Below, one piece after another: positions 16,263-25,595 of a DNA stretch of 33,640 nt. Within the stretch, counting starts at the first letter, position 1. Every line of letters starts with the position of its first letter. Made by a program: the position numbers and the translations under genes. The notes under the pieces are model-generated. The model had not been told where the DNA came from. It made no database searches and saw only the letters and a list, made by a program, of their open reading frames with translations. This stretch comes from Bacteroidota bacterium (GTDB lineage Bacteria; Bacteroidota; Bacteroidia; UKL13-3), in NCBI GenBank assembly GCA_025359805.1, contig JANYDU010000020.1, positions 1 through 33,640 of the forward strand, written 5' to 3'.

Positions 16263-16811
16263 ATGAGATATTTAAGCATAATACTTTTTTTAGGATTAAC
16301 AACACTTTACAGTTGCAGTCCAAAAATGGATGGGTTAACTGAAGTGAAAGGACCTTTTAATGGAGGTAAATATGAGGGCAACAAACGCTGGTTTAGAGCT
16401 ACCGGAAGTGGAGAAAGCATGAACCTCGAAACATCAAAAGATAAAGCCTTGCTTACCGCAAAACAACGTTTAGCTTCAAGTGTGCAAACCACTATTAAAA
16501 CAGTGAGCGAAGATTATAAAGGCGAGCGACAAGCCGATAATACCGTTGGAGATTTTAATGATCGATTTCAAGCTATTACTCGTGAAGTGATGAGCCAAGT
16601 GTTGGTAGAAGTACAAACCATTGACGAAAAAACATACCAGAATAAAAATAAGAATTATGTGACCTATGTGGCATTGGAAGCGCGCAAAAAAACGGTATAT
16701 AAAAAGCTAAAAGAAATTGCCATGCAAAAACAATCGTTAAGTGATAAGGACAAAAAATATGTTCAGGAAATGATTGATAAAGCTGTGAGAGATTTAGATG
16801 ATGGGGAGTGA
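16263..16811 (+). CDS. LPP20-type lipoprotein
   Basis: This 182-aa lipoprotein has a 17-residue signal and a lipobox ending at Cys18 (LYSC). The rest resembles LPP20 family domains: a WFRATGSGESMN segment, then helices with KALLTAKQRLASSVQTTIK (within residues 60-80) and a strand-rich part with NYVTYVALEARKK. Such proteins are anchored to the outer or inner membrane; their function is not established, although some are linked to envelope integrity. The C-terminus is lysine-rich. It appears to be a single gene and converges on thioredoxin. Confidence 0.8.
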   Translation: MRYLSIILFLGLTTLYSCSPKMDGLTEVKGPFNGGKYEGNKRWFRATGSGESMNLETSKDKALLTAKQRLASSVQTTIKTVSEDYKGERQADNTVGDFNDRFQAITREVMSQVLVEVQTIDEKTYQNKNKNYVTYVALEARKKTVYKKLKEIAMQKQSLSDKDKKYVQEMIDKAVRDLDDGE

Positions 16812-16872
16812 TAATGAGTGAGGAGTGATGAATGCGAAATTTAAAGCATAACAAATTAAATCAAACTATCGC

Positions 16873-16902
16873 AAAAAAGCCATCCCTTTCGGAATGGCTT
16901 TA
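16873..16902 (-). terminator. Terminator after thioredoxin
   Basis: AAAGCCATCC and GGAATGGCTTT pair with a single-base bulge around CTTTC. Read on the minus strand the hairpin ends in a six-T tract, 23 bp after the thioredoxin stop. Confidence 0.7.
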
Positions 16903-16924
16903 ATGTTTACTGCCTTATTTTAAA

Positions 16925-17245
16925 TTAAGCTAATTGTGTATTTAGTTTTCCGGCAAGTACATGTTTTGGAACTGCACCTACTTGTTTATCTACCACTTTT
17001 CCATCTTTAAAAAACAACAATGCGGGAATACTCATAATTCCAAAATCGGTTGCTACTTTAGGATTAAAATCTACATTTAATTTTCCTATTACTGCTTTGC
17101 CTTCATATTCTTTTGCAAGCTCTTCTATTACTGGACCCACCATGCGGCACGGACCACACCACTCTGCCCAAAAATCTACCAATACAGGTTTGTTACTTTT
17201 TAATACAACTTCCTCGAAGTTTGCATCTGTTATTTCTATTGCCAT
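16925..17245 (-). CDS. trxA: Thioredoxin
   Basis: This 106-aa cytoplasmic disulfide reductase has the active site WCGPC (Trp29 to Cys33) in FWAEWCGPCRM and the cis-Pro loop MSIPALLFF (Pro74). Length and sequence are standard for TrxA, which supplies electrons to ribonucleotide reductase, peroxiredoxins and others after reduction by thioredoxin reductase. It lies 93 bp downstream of dnaE on the same strand. An inverted repeat is present in that gap, so separate control is possible. Confidence 0.97.
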   Translation of the reverse strand: MAIEITDANFEEVVLKSNKPVLVDFWAEWCGPCRMVGPVIEELAKEYEGKAVIGKLNVDFNPKVATDFGIMSIPALLFFKDGKVVDKQVGAVPKHVLAGKLNTQLA

Positions 17246-17288
17246 TATTTTTTTATTTAAGGTTTAATTGTTTTGCAATTTAAAATCC

Positions 17289-17318
17289 AAACTGATAAAT
17301 CAAACAAATTGTCAGTTT
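17289..17318. repeat. Short inverted repeat between dnaE and trxA
   Basis: AAACTGATA and TGTCAGTTT pair over 9 bp with one G-T wobble and a 12-bp loop. No T tract follows, so it is either a weak terminator for dnaE or an operator for trxA. Confidence 0.35.
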
Positions 17319-17338
17319 AGTGTTGTGTTATTTGTTTA

Positions 17339-20300
17339 CTAATTTAACTTGTACTCAATTTCCATCTCTTCCAATTGCTTTACCAAATCGTTTTCTAAAT
17401 TAATTTTAATTTTTGTAGCTACTGCACTCACGCCTAATTTTTGTTCATCATCACGTATTGATATTTTTAACACCGCAGTGCCTTTATAGTTTTCAAGCAT
17501 TTTTTTAAAATCAACCAAAAACCCATTTTTTAATTGGTCAGATTTTAGGGTTAATGTTACTTTATTTAATAATCGTTCACGCACTTCTGCCAATAAAATA
17601 ATTTGCCCCACTTTAAATTCAAACTGATCTTCAGAATTAAATCTTGGTCGCATTGAGCCCTTTAAATACAGCATTTGCCCAACAGTTATAAAATGTTTAA
17701 AGCGTAAATAATCTTCGCTCCACATCATAATTTTTGTATTGCCCGAATAATCTTCAACTGTAAATGTGGCATATACTTTATTGTTCTTTCCTGTTTTTTC
17801 AAACACATCGGTAACAATTCCGGCAATGTTTAATTCTTTATTTTTATAATCATCCATGTTACTCATTGCAGTAACATTAAAATTATTGAATTCAATTTTA
17901 TAATCGTCTAAAGGATGTCCTGATAAATACATTCCGGTAACTTCTTTTTCTTGTTTTAATTTCTCCATTAAATTCCAAGGTTCACAAGGCGGAATAATAG
18001 GCTCGGCTAATGTTACTTGTGCGCCTCCACCAAATAATGATTGTTGATTTGCCGAATCATTTGCTTGCGCTGCATTTGCATATCTAATGGCTTTTTCGAT
18101 GGCATTGGGTTCATCAGTTCCATTTGAAAAAAAGTATTGTGCACGATGAACATTTGTGAAACAATCAAACGCTCCAGCAAGCCCCATTCCTTCTAAAGTT
18201 TTTTTATTTACTGAACGAAGATTAACGCGTTTAGTTAAGTCGAATAAACTTTTGTATGGGCCATTGGCTTCGCGCTCGGCAATAATTACTTCAACAGCAC
18301 CTTCACCCACACCTTTTATTGCACCCAAACCAAAACGTATTTCTCCTTTTTTATTTACAGCAAAATTTACTTGTGATTCATTTACATCAGGGCCAAGAAC
18401 TTCAATTCCCATACGTTTACACTCTTCCATAAAAAAAGTAACTTTATCAATGTTGCCTTGATTATTGGTGAGCAATGACGACATATATTCTCCTGGGTAA
18501 TGTGCTTTTAGAAATCCCGTTTGAAAAGCCACAAAAGCATAACATGTGGAGTGTGATTTATTAAACGCATAAGATGCAAATGCTTCCCAATCTGTCCAAA
18601 TTTTTTCTAATACTTTTGCATCGTGTCCTTTAAGCGAAGCATTTTCAATAAACTGAGGTTTTAGTTTACCCAACATTTTGTGATCTTTTTTACCCATTGC
18701 TTTACGCAATAAATCAGCATCACCCTTTGAAAAATTGGCCAACTTTTGTGAAAGTAACATCACTTGTTCTTGATACACTGTAATTCCGTAAGTATCCTTA
18801 AGGTGTTCTTCCATATCCGCCAAATCATAGCTTACCTCTTCTTTTCCGTGCTTACGATTAATAAAATTTGGAATGTACGCAATTGGTCCGGGCCGATACA
18901 ATGCATTCATGGCTATTAGGTCTTCAAATCTATCGGGTTTTAAATCCTTTAAATATTTTTGCATACCCGCACTTTCAAATTGAAACGTACCATTGGTTTC
19001 GCCCTTCGAAAAAATGTCTAATGTTTTTTTATCATCAAGGGGAATGGTGTCAATATCCAATTCTACTCCGTGATTTTGTTTGATGAGTTTAAGCGCATCG
19101 CGAATAATGGTTAAGTTTTTCAACCCTAAAAAATCCATCTTAATTACTCCTGCTTCTTCAATTACTCTTCCATCATATTGGGTGAGCAATAATTCAGAAT
19201 CTTTAGCAACTGCAACAGGAATTAAATCTGTTAAATCACTTGGTGCAATGATGATTGCTGAAGCATGAACACCAGTTCCGCGAACAGAGCCTTCAAGAAT
19301 TAATGCTTCTCGTAAAACTGTTGCACGTAAATCTGTTCCATGATAAATTTCACGCAATTTTTTTACGTTATCAAGGTCTTCAGTTTGCAGTGCTTCTTTT
19401 TCTTTTAAACTTCCTTCTCCATCAATTGGGGCATTCAATACTCTTTCTAAAACTATCCCGGGTTTATCAGGCACAAGTTTGGCCATAATATTGGAATCAA
19501 TAAGCGGAAGATCCATTACACGTGCCACATCTTTTATACTCATTTTAGCAGCCATTGAACCATATGTTACAATTTGTGCAACTTGATTTTTTCCGTATTT
19601 ATCCACCACATAATCAATTACTTTTTGTCGGCCTTCGTCATCAAAATCCGTATCAATATCGGGCATTGATTTTCGGTCGGGATTTAAAAAACGTTCAAAT
19701 AGTAATTGGTATTTTATGGGGTCGATATTGGTAATTCCGATGCAATAAGCAACGGCACTTCCAGCAGCCGATCCACGACCAGGGCCGATGAATACACCAA
19801 GGTCTCTTCCTGCTTTTATAAAGTCGGCAACAATTAAAAAGTATCCAGCAAACCCCATTGTTTTAACCGTATGCAATTCAAAATTTAATCGTTCCTCCAC
19901 TTCCGGAGTCATGTCTTTATAGCGCTCTTTAGCTCCCGTAAAAGTTAAGTGTTTGAGGTAATCATCTTGTGATAAAAAGTTTGGTGGAACAGGAAAATTT
20001 GGAAGTAAAATATCACGTTTTAAATCGAGCAATTGAACCTTATCTACAATATCATTTGTGTTATCAATGGCTTGAGGAATATCACTAAAGAGTTGTGTCA
20101 TCTCTTCAGTTGTTTTAAAATAAAACTGATCGTTATAAAAAGCAAATCGTCTTCCTTTCACAAAAGTCTCATCATCACCTGCATCTTTTTGTGTGGGTGT
20201 ACTTTGTTTTTCTCCGGTATTAATGCAAAGCAAAATATCATGTGCATTGGCATCTTTCTGATCTACATAATGTGAATCATTTGAGGCGATAATTTTTACA

Positions 20301-20914
20301 TTATACTTTGATGCAAATTTCAACAGCACTTCATTCACTTTATTTTGTTCAGGAATATCGTGTCGTTGAAGTTCTACATAATAATCATCGCCAAATAAAT
20401 CAAGCCACCATTTAAATTCTTGTTCACCTGCATCATCTCCTTTTTTTAAAATAGCTTTTGGAACTGATGCTCCAATACAACACGTTGTAGCAATTAATCC
20501 TTTATGATATTTTAAAATAAGTTCTTTATCAATACGTGGATATTTTCCATACATACCTTCCATGTATCCGAGTGAACATAGTTTGATTAAATTTCTATAT
20601 CCTTCGTCATTTTTTGCCAATAATAATTGATGATACCGAATATCTTTATCCTCTTTCGTAAATTGTCTTTTTGTTCTATCTGTTACCACATAAAATTCAC
20701 ATCCAACAATGGGTTTTACTTTAGGTTTTCCATCATCACCTTTGTGTTTGTATGCTTCGGCAACAAATTTGAAGGCTCCAAACATATTCCCATGATCCGT
20801 GATGGCGAGAGCAGGCATATTATCTGAAATGGCTTTTTTATAAAGTTTACCAATATCAGCAGCACCATCTAATAAAGAGAATTGTGTATGAACATGTAAA
20901 TGCGAAAAATTCAT
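17339..20914 (-). CDS. dnaE: DNA polymerase III subunit alpha
   Basis: This 1191-aa protein is the catalytic subunit of the replicative polymerase. The N-terminal PHP domain begins FSHLHVHTQFSLLDGAADI (3-21). The palm holds the two metal-binding aspartates in SMPDIDTDFDD and a third in GVIKMDFLGLKNL. Further on come the tandem helix-hairpin-helix region GLGAIKGVGEGAVEVI, an OB fold starting LNIAGIVTDV, and a C-terminal tau-binding region. Length fits DnaE1 rather than the shorter error-prone DnaE2. The start at the ATG ending at 20914 gives the conserved N-terminus. It has no partner replication genes here, which is usual for dnaE in this phylum. Confidence 0.97.
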   Translation of the reverse strand: MNFSHLHVHTQFSLLDGAADIGKLYKKAISDNMPALAITDHGNMFGAFKFVAEAYKHKGDDGKPKVKPIVGCEFYVVTDRTKRQFTKEDKDIRYHQLLLAKNDEGYRNLIKLCSLGYMEGMYGKYPRIDKELILKYHKGLIATTCCIGASVPKAILKKGDDAGEQEFKWWLDLFGDDYYVELQRHDIPEQNKVNEVLLKFASKYNVKIIASNDSHYVDQKDANAHDILLCINTGEKQSTPTQKDAGDDETFVKGRRFAFYNDQFYFKTTEEMTQLFSDIPQAIDNTNDIVDKVQLLDLKRDILLPNFPVPPNFLSQDDYLKHLTFTGAKERYKDMTPEVEERLNFELHTVKTMGFAGYFLIVADFIKAGRDLGVFIGPGRGSAAGSAVAYCIGITNIDPIKYQLLFERFLNPDRKSMPDIDTDFDDEGRQKVIDYVVDKYGKNQVAQIVTYGSMAAKMSIKDVARVMDLPLIDSNIMAKLVPDKPGIVLERVLNAPIDGEGSLKEKEALQTEDLDNVKKLREIYHGTDLRATVLREALILEGSVRGTGVHASAIIIAPSDLTDLIPVAVAKDSELLLTQYDGRVIEEAGVIKMDFLGLKNLTIIRDALKLIKQNHGVELDIDTIPLDDKKTLDIFSKGETNGTFQFESAGMQKYLKDLKPDRFEDLIAMNALYRPGPIAYIPNFINRKHGKEEVSYDLADMEEHLKDTYGITVYQEQVMLLSQKLANFSKGDADLLRKAMGKKDHKMLGKLKPQFIENASLKGHDAKVLEKIWTDWEAFASYAFNKSHSTCYAFVAFQTGFLKAHYPGEYMSSLLTNNQGNIDKVTFFMEECKRMGIEVLGPDVNESQVNFAVNKKGEIRFGLGAIKGVGEGAVEVIIAEREANGPYKSLFDLTKRVNLRSVNKKTLEGMGLAGAFDCFTNVHRAQYFFSNGTDEPNAIEKAIRYANAAQANDSANQQSLFGGGAQVTLAEPIIPPCEPWNLMEKLKQEKEVTGMYLSGHPLDDYKIEFNNFNVTAMSNMDDYKNKELNIAGIVTDVFEKTGKNNKVYATFTVEDYSGNTKIMMWSEDYLRFKHFITVGQMLYLKGSMRPRFNSEDQFEFKVGQIILLAEVRERLLNKVTLTLKSDQLKNGFLVDFKKMLENYKGTAVLKISIRDDEQKLGVSAVATKIKINLENDLVKQLEEMEIEYKLN

Positions 20915-21040
20915 GAATTAAAATTGGGTGTATAGTGTAATTATTTTTAATTGTGAGTTTACGAAGTTATGTGATGATGATGGATAAAATTCAGTTGTTG
21001 AAAAAAGTTTAAAATTCAATGTTTATCGAATTTTGAAGTG

Positions 21041-21060
21041 TGCATTAAAATTTTAGTGCA
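21041..21060. repeat. 20-bp near-perfect palindrome upstream of the T9SS gene
   Basis: TGCATTAAAA is followed directly by TTTTAGTGCA; the two halves are reverse complements except for one position. It is 53 bp upstream of the likely -33 element and could be an operator. Confidence 0.4.
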
Positions 21061-21112
21061 TCCATTTTAAAAAGATTGAGTCTATTAAAAAAATAATGTA
21101 AAAAATTGCTGA

Positions 21113-21143
21113 CTTGCATTTTCATTATTCTTATATAGATTTG
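21113..21143 (+). promoter_or_regulatory. Bacteroidota-type promoter for the T9SS protein
   Basis: CTTG (21113-21116, one mismatch to TTTG) and TAGATTTG (21136-21143, exact -7 match) are separated by 19 bp. The start codon is at 21182. Confidence 0.6.
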
Positions 21144-21181
21144 GACAATAGAAAATCATATAACTTTAAATTAATACACCA

Positions 21182-23092
21182 ATGAGAAAAATTTACTTAC
21201 TAAGTTTGATGGGAGCATTTACATTTGCTGATGCACAAACTACTAAACCTTTGCATACCTATATGCAAACACTTCCGCTTCAAAAGGTGCAAGATTATAC
21301 ACCTGCATCTCCGGTAATTGCAACCAACAAAAAAGCAACAACAACTCCTACCAATTATTTTGGAAAAACAACAGTACCTCCTGTTAAAGTTGGTCAAACA
21401 GAAAATGATCGCCAAGCAAATTCTTCAATATACAGAAGAATTATAACCTACCCAGGTAATAAAATTAGTATTGCCTGGATGACTTCAAGTGATGGTCCAA
21501 CTAATGGATATTTGTCGCGAGGTACAGGTTATAATTCCTTTGATGGGTCAAGTTGGGGGTCAGTTAGTGAAGCCCGTATTGAGCAAAATAGAGCTGGTTA
21601 TCCATGTTTAGATTATAGTTCTACACTAAATAAAGAAATTGTTTTTTCACATAGAATTGATACCAACTCAAAATCTGGAGGATTAATTTTTAGTCAAAAT
21701 TTATCTGTTGGATCAAGTTCGTGGGCTGGTCAAATTGTTCTTGATACTCCATCAGTAACAACTCATTCAAGTATTTTATGGCCACGTTCTGCTACCTCTG
21801 GAAATTATATTCATGTGTTAGGAAATTATAGTGTTCCAAGTGCATCACAACCTGATTCGGTAATTATTAGTGGTGTTAGACAACCAACAGTTTATTCGAG
21901 ATATAATACTGCTACAAGTACTTGGGAAGTAAAAAACATTACTCTTCCAGGATACAATGGAACAAGATGGTATGCAGGACAAGGTGATGGTTACTCAATT
22001 GATGCGGTTGGAAATACTGTAGCTATTTTGATGGGAAGCTATTACAATGATTTGACATTATGGAAATCTGGAGATAACGGACATACATGGACTCAAACAA
22101 TTATTGATTCATTCCCTTTTCCAGCGTATAATAGTACTCAACCTTTTCCAGGCACACATTTAAATGATACCATTACAACTTGTGATGGAACTATAAATGT
22201 AAAATTAGATCAAAGCGGCAAAGCTCATTGCTTTTGGGGTAGAATGAAAATTGCTTGGAATCAAACAGGTAGTACTCCTGGTGTTGGTTTTTTTCTTGGG
22301 AACAATAATGCTATTGATTATTGGTATGAAGGAAGACCAACTATCATTACAGGGCAAATAGGTTTTGCACCTGATACTGCAGGTACTCCAAATATTCAGT
22401 TATTAGGAGCAATTGATGCACATAGCCGATACGGAGTTTCAGGGCTTGCAACAATGCCTTATGCTTCAACTGATACAGCAGGAAATATATTTTTAGTTTA
22501 TTCAGGACTTGCCGTAGGAGATGATGATGGAAACAATGCTTTCTTTAGAGATATATTTTGTGTGTACTCTTCAAATGGTGGTGTTACTTGGAGCGCTCCT
22601 TTAAATTTAACCAAACAATTTGGATTAAACGTTGAACAAATGTTTGCTTCAACTGCACAAAACATTACCAACAAACTTCATATCACTTATATGCAAAGTA
22701 ATTTTGTTGGATTTTATGGTTCGGGTAGTAATGGCAATAACAACAAAGCGGGGCCATTTGATATTATGTATTGGTCTATTCCTACTGCTGATATTATGAA
22801 TGGAAAAGTGGGTATCAATGAAGTGCAAAATGAACTATTTACGCTTGATCAAAATTATCCAAATCCGTTTAACGGAACAACAACTGTTCCCGTAACTTTA
22901 AAGAAAACTACTGATGTTAAAATTAATGTGATAAATATTGTTGGTCAAACTGTGTACTCGCAAAATTTTGATAAAGCACAAGCAGGTATTAATAAATTTT
23001 CTATAGACTTAACTCATCTTAATAGTGGAGTGTATTTTTATACTGTAGAAGCAGAAGGATATAAAGTAACTAAAAGAATGATTGTTGAATAA
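21182..23092 (+). CDS. T9SS-secreted protein with sialidase-like Asp-box repeats
   Basis: This 636-aa exported protein has an N-terminal signal (~19 residues, ending ADA). The middle is a beta-rich domain with at least two Asp-box (BNR) motifs, SGDNGHTWT and SSNGGVTWS, as in beta-propellers of the sialidase fold. The last ~80 residues are a type A sorting domain: NYPNPFNGTTTVPV, then VKINVINIVGQ, and a final VTKRMIVE. The propeller may bind or cleave extracellular glycans, but no catalytic arginine triad is obvious to me, so an enzymatic role is unproven. It has its own promoter and terminator. Confidence 0.85.
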   Translation: MRKIYLLSLMGAFTFADAQTTKPLHTYMQTLPLQKVQDYTPASPVIATNKKATTTPTNYFGKTTVPPVKVGQTENDRQANSSIYRRIITYPGNKISIAWMTSSDGPTNGYLSRGTGYNSFDGSSWGSVSEARIEQNRAGYPCLDYSSTLNKEIVFSHRIDTNSKSGGLIFSQNLSVGSSSWAGQIVLDTPSVTTHSSILWPRSATSGNYIHVLGNYSVPSASQPDSVIISGVRQPTVYSRYNTATSTWEVKNITLPGYNGTRWYAGQGDGYSIDAVGNTVAILMGSYYNDLTLWKSGDNGHTWTQTIIDSFPFPAYNSTQPFPGTHLNDTITTCDGTINVKLDQSGKAHCFWGRMKIAWNQTGSTPGVGFFLGNNNAIDYWYEGRPTIITGQIGFAPDTAGTPNIQLLGAIDAHSRYGVSGLATMPYASTDTAGNIFLVYSGLAVGDDDGNNAFFRDIFCVYSSNGGVTWSAPLNLTKQFGLNVEQMFASTAQNITNKLHITYMQSNFVGFYGSGSNGNNNKAGPFDIMYWSIPTADIMNGKVGINEVQNELFTLDQNYPNPFNGTTTVPVTLKKTTDVKINVINIVGQTVYSQNFDKAQAGINKFSIDLTHLNSGVYFYTVEAEGYKVTKRMIVE

Positions 23093-23113
23093 CAATTAAT
23101 TTTTCTTCATAAT

Positions 23114-23146
23114 AAAAAGGTCTCGTAATATGCGAGACCTTTTTTA
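23114..23146 (+). terminator. Rho-independent terminator after the T9SS gene
   Basis: AAAAAGGTCTCG and CGAGACCTTTTT form a perfect 12-bp stem with a seven-base loop and T tract, 21 bp after the stop. Confidence 0.9.
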
Positions 23147-23163
23147 TTTCAAAATAAAACCAA

Positions 23164-24150
23164 GTGAACGAATCTTTTAAACTTCAACTTAAAGCAATGC
23201 GTGCAGTAATTATTATTGGTGCACTTATTATGCTCATCAAATTTTTTGCCTTTTTTATTACACACTCTAATGCCATTTTAACTGATGCATTGGAGTCTAT
23301 TATAAATGTTTTTGCGGGATGCTTTGCCTATTATAGTTTATCGCTTTCATCAAAACCAAAAGATTTAAATCATCCATACGGACACGGAAAAATAGAATTT
23401 ATTTCGGCAGGTTTTGAAGGGGGATTAATTTTGATGGCGGGATTAATGATTGTTGTAAAATCAATTTTTAATTTGATGCATCCAATAGAAGTTACCCAAT
23501 TAGGAATTGGCGTTATTCTTTCTGGTGCTGCCGGATTAATCAATTTTATATTAGGAAAATATTTATTAAAAGTTGGTCATCAACATAAATCCATTACACT
23601 TGTTGCCGATGGAAAACATTTAATCAGTGATACCTATTCGAGCATTGGGTTGGTGATTGGATTAGTTATTATTTCATTCACAAATATTTTATGGTTAGAT
23701 AGTGTACTTGCTATCATCTTTGGTTTTGTAATTATCACCACTGGCTATAAATTATTTCGTAAATCATTAGCAGGTTTAATGGACGAAGCCGACACTACTA
23801 TTTTATCAGATGTGTTAAAAGTGTTGAATGAAAACCGAAATGAATTGTGGATTGATATTCATAATTTACGCATACAACAATATGGTTCAAGTTTTCATAT
23901 CGATTGCCACCTCACACTTCCATGGTACAATGATTTACAAACTTCGCATGATGAATTAAAACGTGTAGAAAATTTAATTATTAAAAATTTTGATGATAAA
24001 GTAGAGTTGTTTATTCATCCAGATCCGTGCTTGCCTTTTTCGTGTAATATTTGTCAGCTTCAACAATGTAAAGTAAGGCAACATTCATTTGATAAAAAAG
24101 TAGAATGGACTTTAGAAAATGTGATGAAGAATGAAAAACACCAGATTTGA
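23164..24150 (+). CDS. Cation diffusion facilitator (CDF) metal transporter
   Basis: This 328-aa inner-membrane transporter probably exports Zn, Mn, Fe or a similar divalent ion in exchange for protons. It has six hydrophobic helices. TM2 reads NAILTDALESIINV, where the usual Asp pair of the transport site appears as Glu44 and Asn48. TM5 has HLISD (His152, Asp156). HPYGHGKIE (70-78) is the conserved loop. The C-terminal cytoplasmic domain ends in a Cys-rich tail (PCLPFSCNICQLQQC) that could bind metal. The start is GTG at 23164, right after the terminator, with Met12 (23197) as an alternative. The metal is not predictable by eye. Confidence 0.9.
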   Translation: MNESFKLQLKAMRAVIIIGALIMLIKFFAFFITHSNAILTDALESIINVFAGCFAYYSLSLSSKPKDLNHPYGHGKIEFISAGFEGGLILMAGLMIVVKSIFNLMHPIEVTQLGIGVILSGAAGLINFILGKYLLKVGHQHKSITLVADGKHLISDTYSSIGLVIGLVIISFTNILWLDSVLAIIFGFVIITTGYKLFRKSLAGLMDEADTTILSDVLKVLNENRNELWIDIHNLRIQQYGSSFHIDCHLTLPWYNDLQTSHDELKRVENLIIKNFDDKVELFIHPDPCLPFSCNICQLQQCKVRQHSFDKKVEWTLENVMKNEKHQI

Positions 24151-24197
24151 ATTGGGAAGTAAGAATTTGAATTGAGAGTTAGAATTGTTGAGTAATT

Positions 24198-25595
24198 TTA
24201 AAATATTTTTCCAGGATTTAAAATTCCATTTGGATCAAATACTGTTTTTATTTTTCGCATAATTTCCAATTGAAATTCGGGCATCACAATATGCATAAAA
24301 GGTTTTTGAACCAACCCAATTCCATGCTCGCCACTTATCGTTCCTTTAAGTTGTTTGCAGAGTTGAAATATTTCTGTGATGCCATCATTTATTTTTGAGT
24401 TCCACTCCTCATCGCTCAATTTATCTTTCAAAATATTTACATGTAAATTTCCATCACCTGCATGTCCGTAGCATACCGTTTTAAAACCATATTTATTGGC
24501 AATTGCTCTCACACCTTTAAATAAAATTGGAAGTTCGGCACGTGGCACAACGGTGTCTTCTTCTTTATAAACCGAACGTGTTTTAACCGCTTCGCCAATG
24601 GCTCTTCGGAGTTTCCAAAAATATTCTTTCTGTTCTGCTGAATCAGCAAACAACACATCTAAACATTCAAAAGCATAAAGCACTTCACTAATTTTTTCAC
24701 AATTTTTCATCATCAAATCCAAATCATTTCCATCCACTTCAATTAATAAATACGCTTCAATATTTTCTGCAATTTCAAAATGAATGTTTAACATGTTTGC
24801 CGAAAGTTTTAACCCTTTGGGCTCCATAAACTCACAAGCCGATGGTGTGAATCCAGCTTTAAAAATTCCATTTACCGCTTCACAGGCTTTTTCGGCAGAT
24901 GAGAAAGGAGCTAACAGCAATAAATTTTGCTGCGGATATGGAATGAGTTTAAAAACAATTTTAGTAATAATAGCTAATGTTCCTTCACTGCCAATCATTA
25001 AATGTGTTAGGTTATAACCAGTTGAATATTTTAACGTATTTGCACCCGTCCACATAATTTCACCAGTGGGCAAAACAACTTCTATATTCAATACATAATC
25101 TCGGGTTGTACCATATTTTAAAGCACGAGGTCCACCACTTGAATGAGCTAAATTTCCTCCCAAAAAACAACTTCCTTTACTGGCAGGATCAGGAGGATAG
25201 AAAAGATTTTTTTCTTTTACTGCATTTTGAAAAACTTCATTCACTACTCCGGGTTCAACTGTTGCTTGAAAATTTCGCTCATCAATTTCTATTATTTCAT
25301 TAAAACGTTCCATTGAAATAACCACTCCACCAAAAATTGGAAGAGCCCCTCCACTCAAGCCTGTTCCAGCTCCACGAGGAGTTACTGGAATTCTATTTTC
25401 ATTACAAATTTTTAGTATAGATGAAATTTCATTTGTTGTTCGAGGTTTTAAAACCACCTCTGGAAAATATTTTAAATCTTCGGTATAATCATGTGAGTAT
25501 TGTTCTAAATCTATTTTATTAATTATGACAAACGGTTCGCCAATTATTGTTTTAAATTGATTTATTTGTGATTGGGTTACTTTGTTATATTGCAT
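24198..25595 (-). CDS. FAD-linked oxidase, GlcD/D-lactate dehydrogenase family
   Basis: This 465-aa flavoenzyme has an N-terminal PCMH-type FAD-binding domain with TPRGAGTGLSGGALP (residues 72-86) and a C-terminal FAD-oxidase domain with CYGHAGDGNLHVN and SGEHGIGLVQ. Relatives oxidise D-2-hydroxy acids such as glycolate or D-lactate, feeding electrons to quinone or other acceptors. I chose the ATG at 25595 (MQYNKVTQ). An upstream in-frame ATG at 25685 would run 30 residues antisense through the repeat arm of the GxxExxY element, giving a spurious hydrophobic leader. No glcE or glcF partner is adjacent. The substrate is unresolved. Confidence 0.9.
   Translation of the reverse strand: MQYNKVTQSQINQFKTIIGEPFVIINKIDLEQYSHDYTEDLKYFPEVVLKPRTTNEISSILKICNENRIPVTPRGAGTGLSGGALPIFGGVVISMERFNEIIEIDERNFQATVEPGVVNEVFQNAVKEKNLFYPPDPASKGSCFLGGNLAHSSGGPRALKYGTTRDYVLNIEVVLPTGEIMWTGANTLKYSTGYNLTHLMIGSEGTLAIITKIVFKLIPYPQQNLLLLAPFSSAEKACEAVNGIFKAGFTPSACEFMEPKGLKLSANMLNIHFEIAENIEAYLLIEVDGNDLDLMMKNCEKISEVLYAFECLDVLFADSAEQKEYFWKLRRAIGEAVKTRSVYKEEDTVVPRAELPILFKGVRAIANKYGFKTVCYGHAGDGNLHVNILKDKLSDEEWNSKINDGITEIFQLCKQLKGTISGEHGIGLVQKPFMHIVMPEFQLEIMRKIKTVFDPNGILNPGKIF

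Noticed and set aside
16576..16854. 92-aa frame antisense to the lipoprotein gene
   Set aside because: It overlaps a clear lipoprotein gene and has no recognisable features.
18156..18461. 101-aa frame antisense to dnaE
   Set aside because: It is fully inside dnaE, which is conserved throughout; no start signals or family features.
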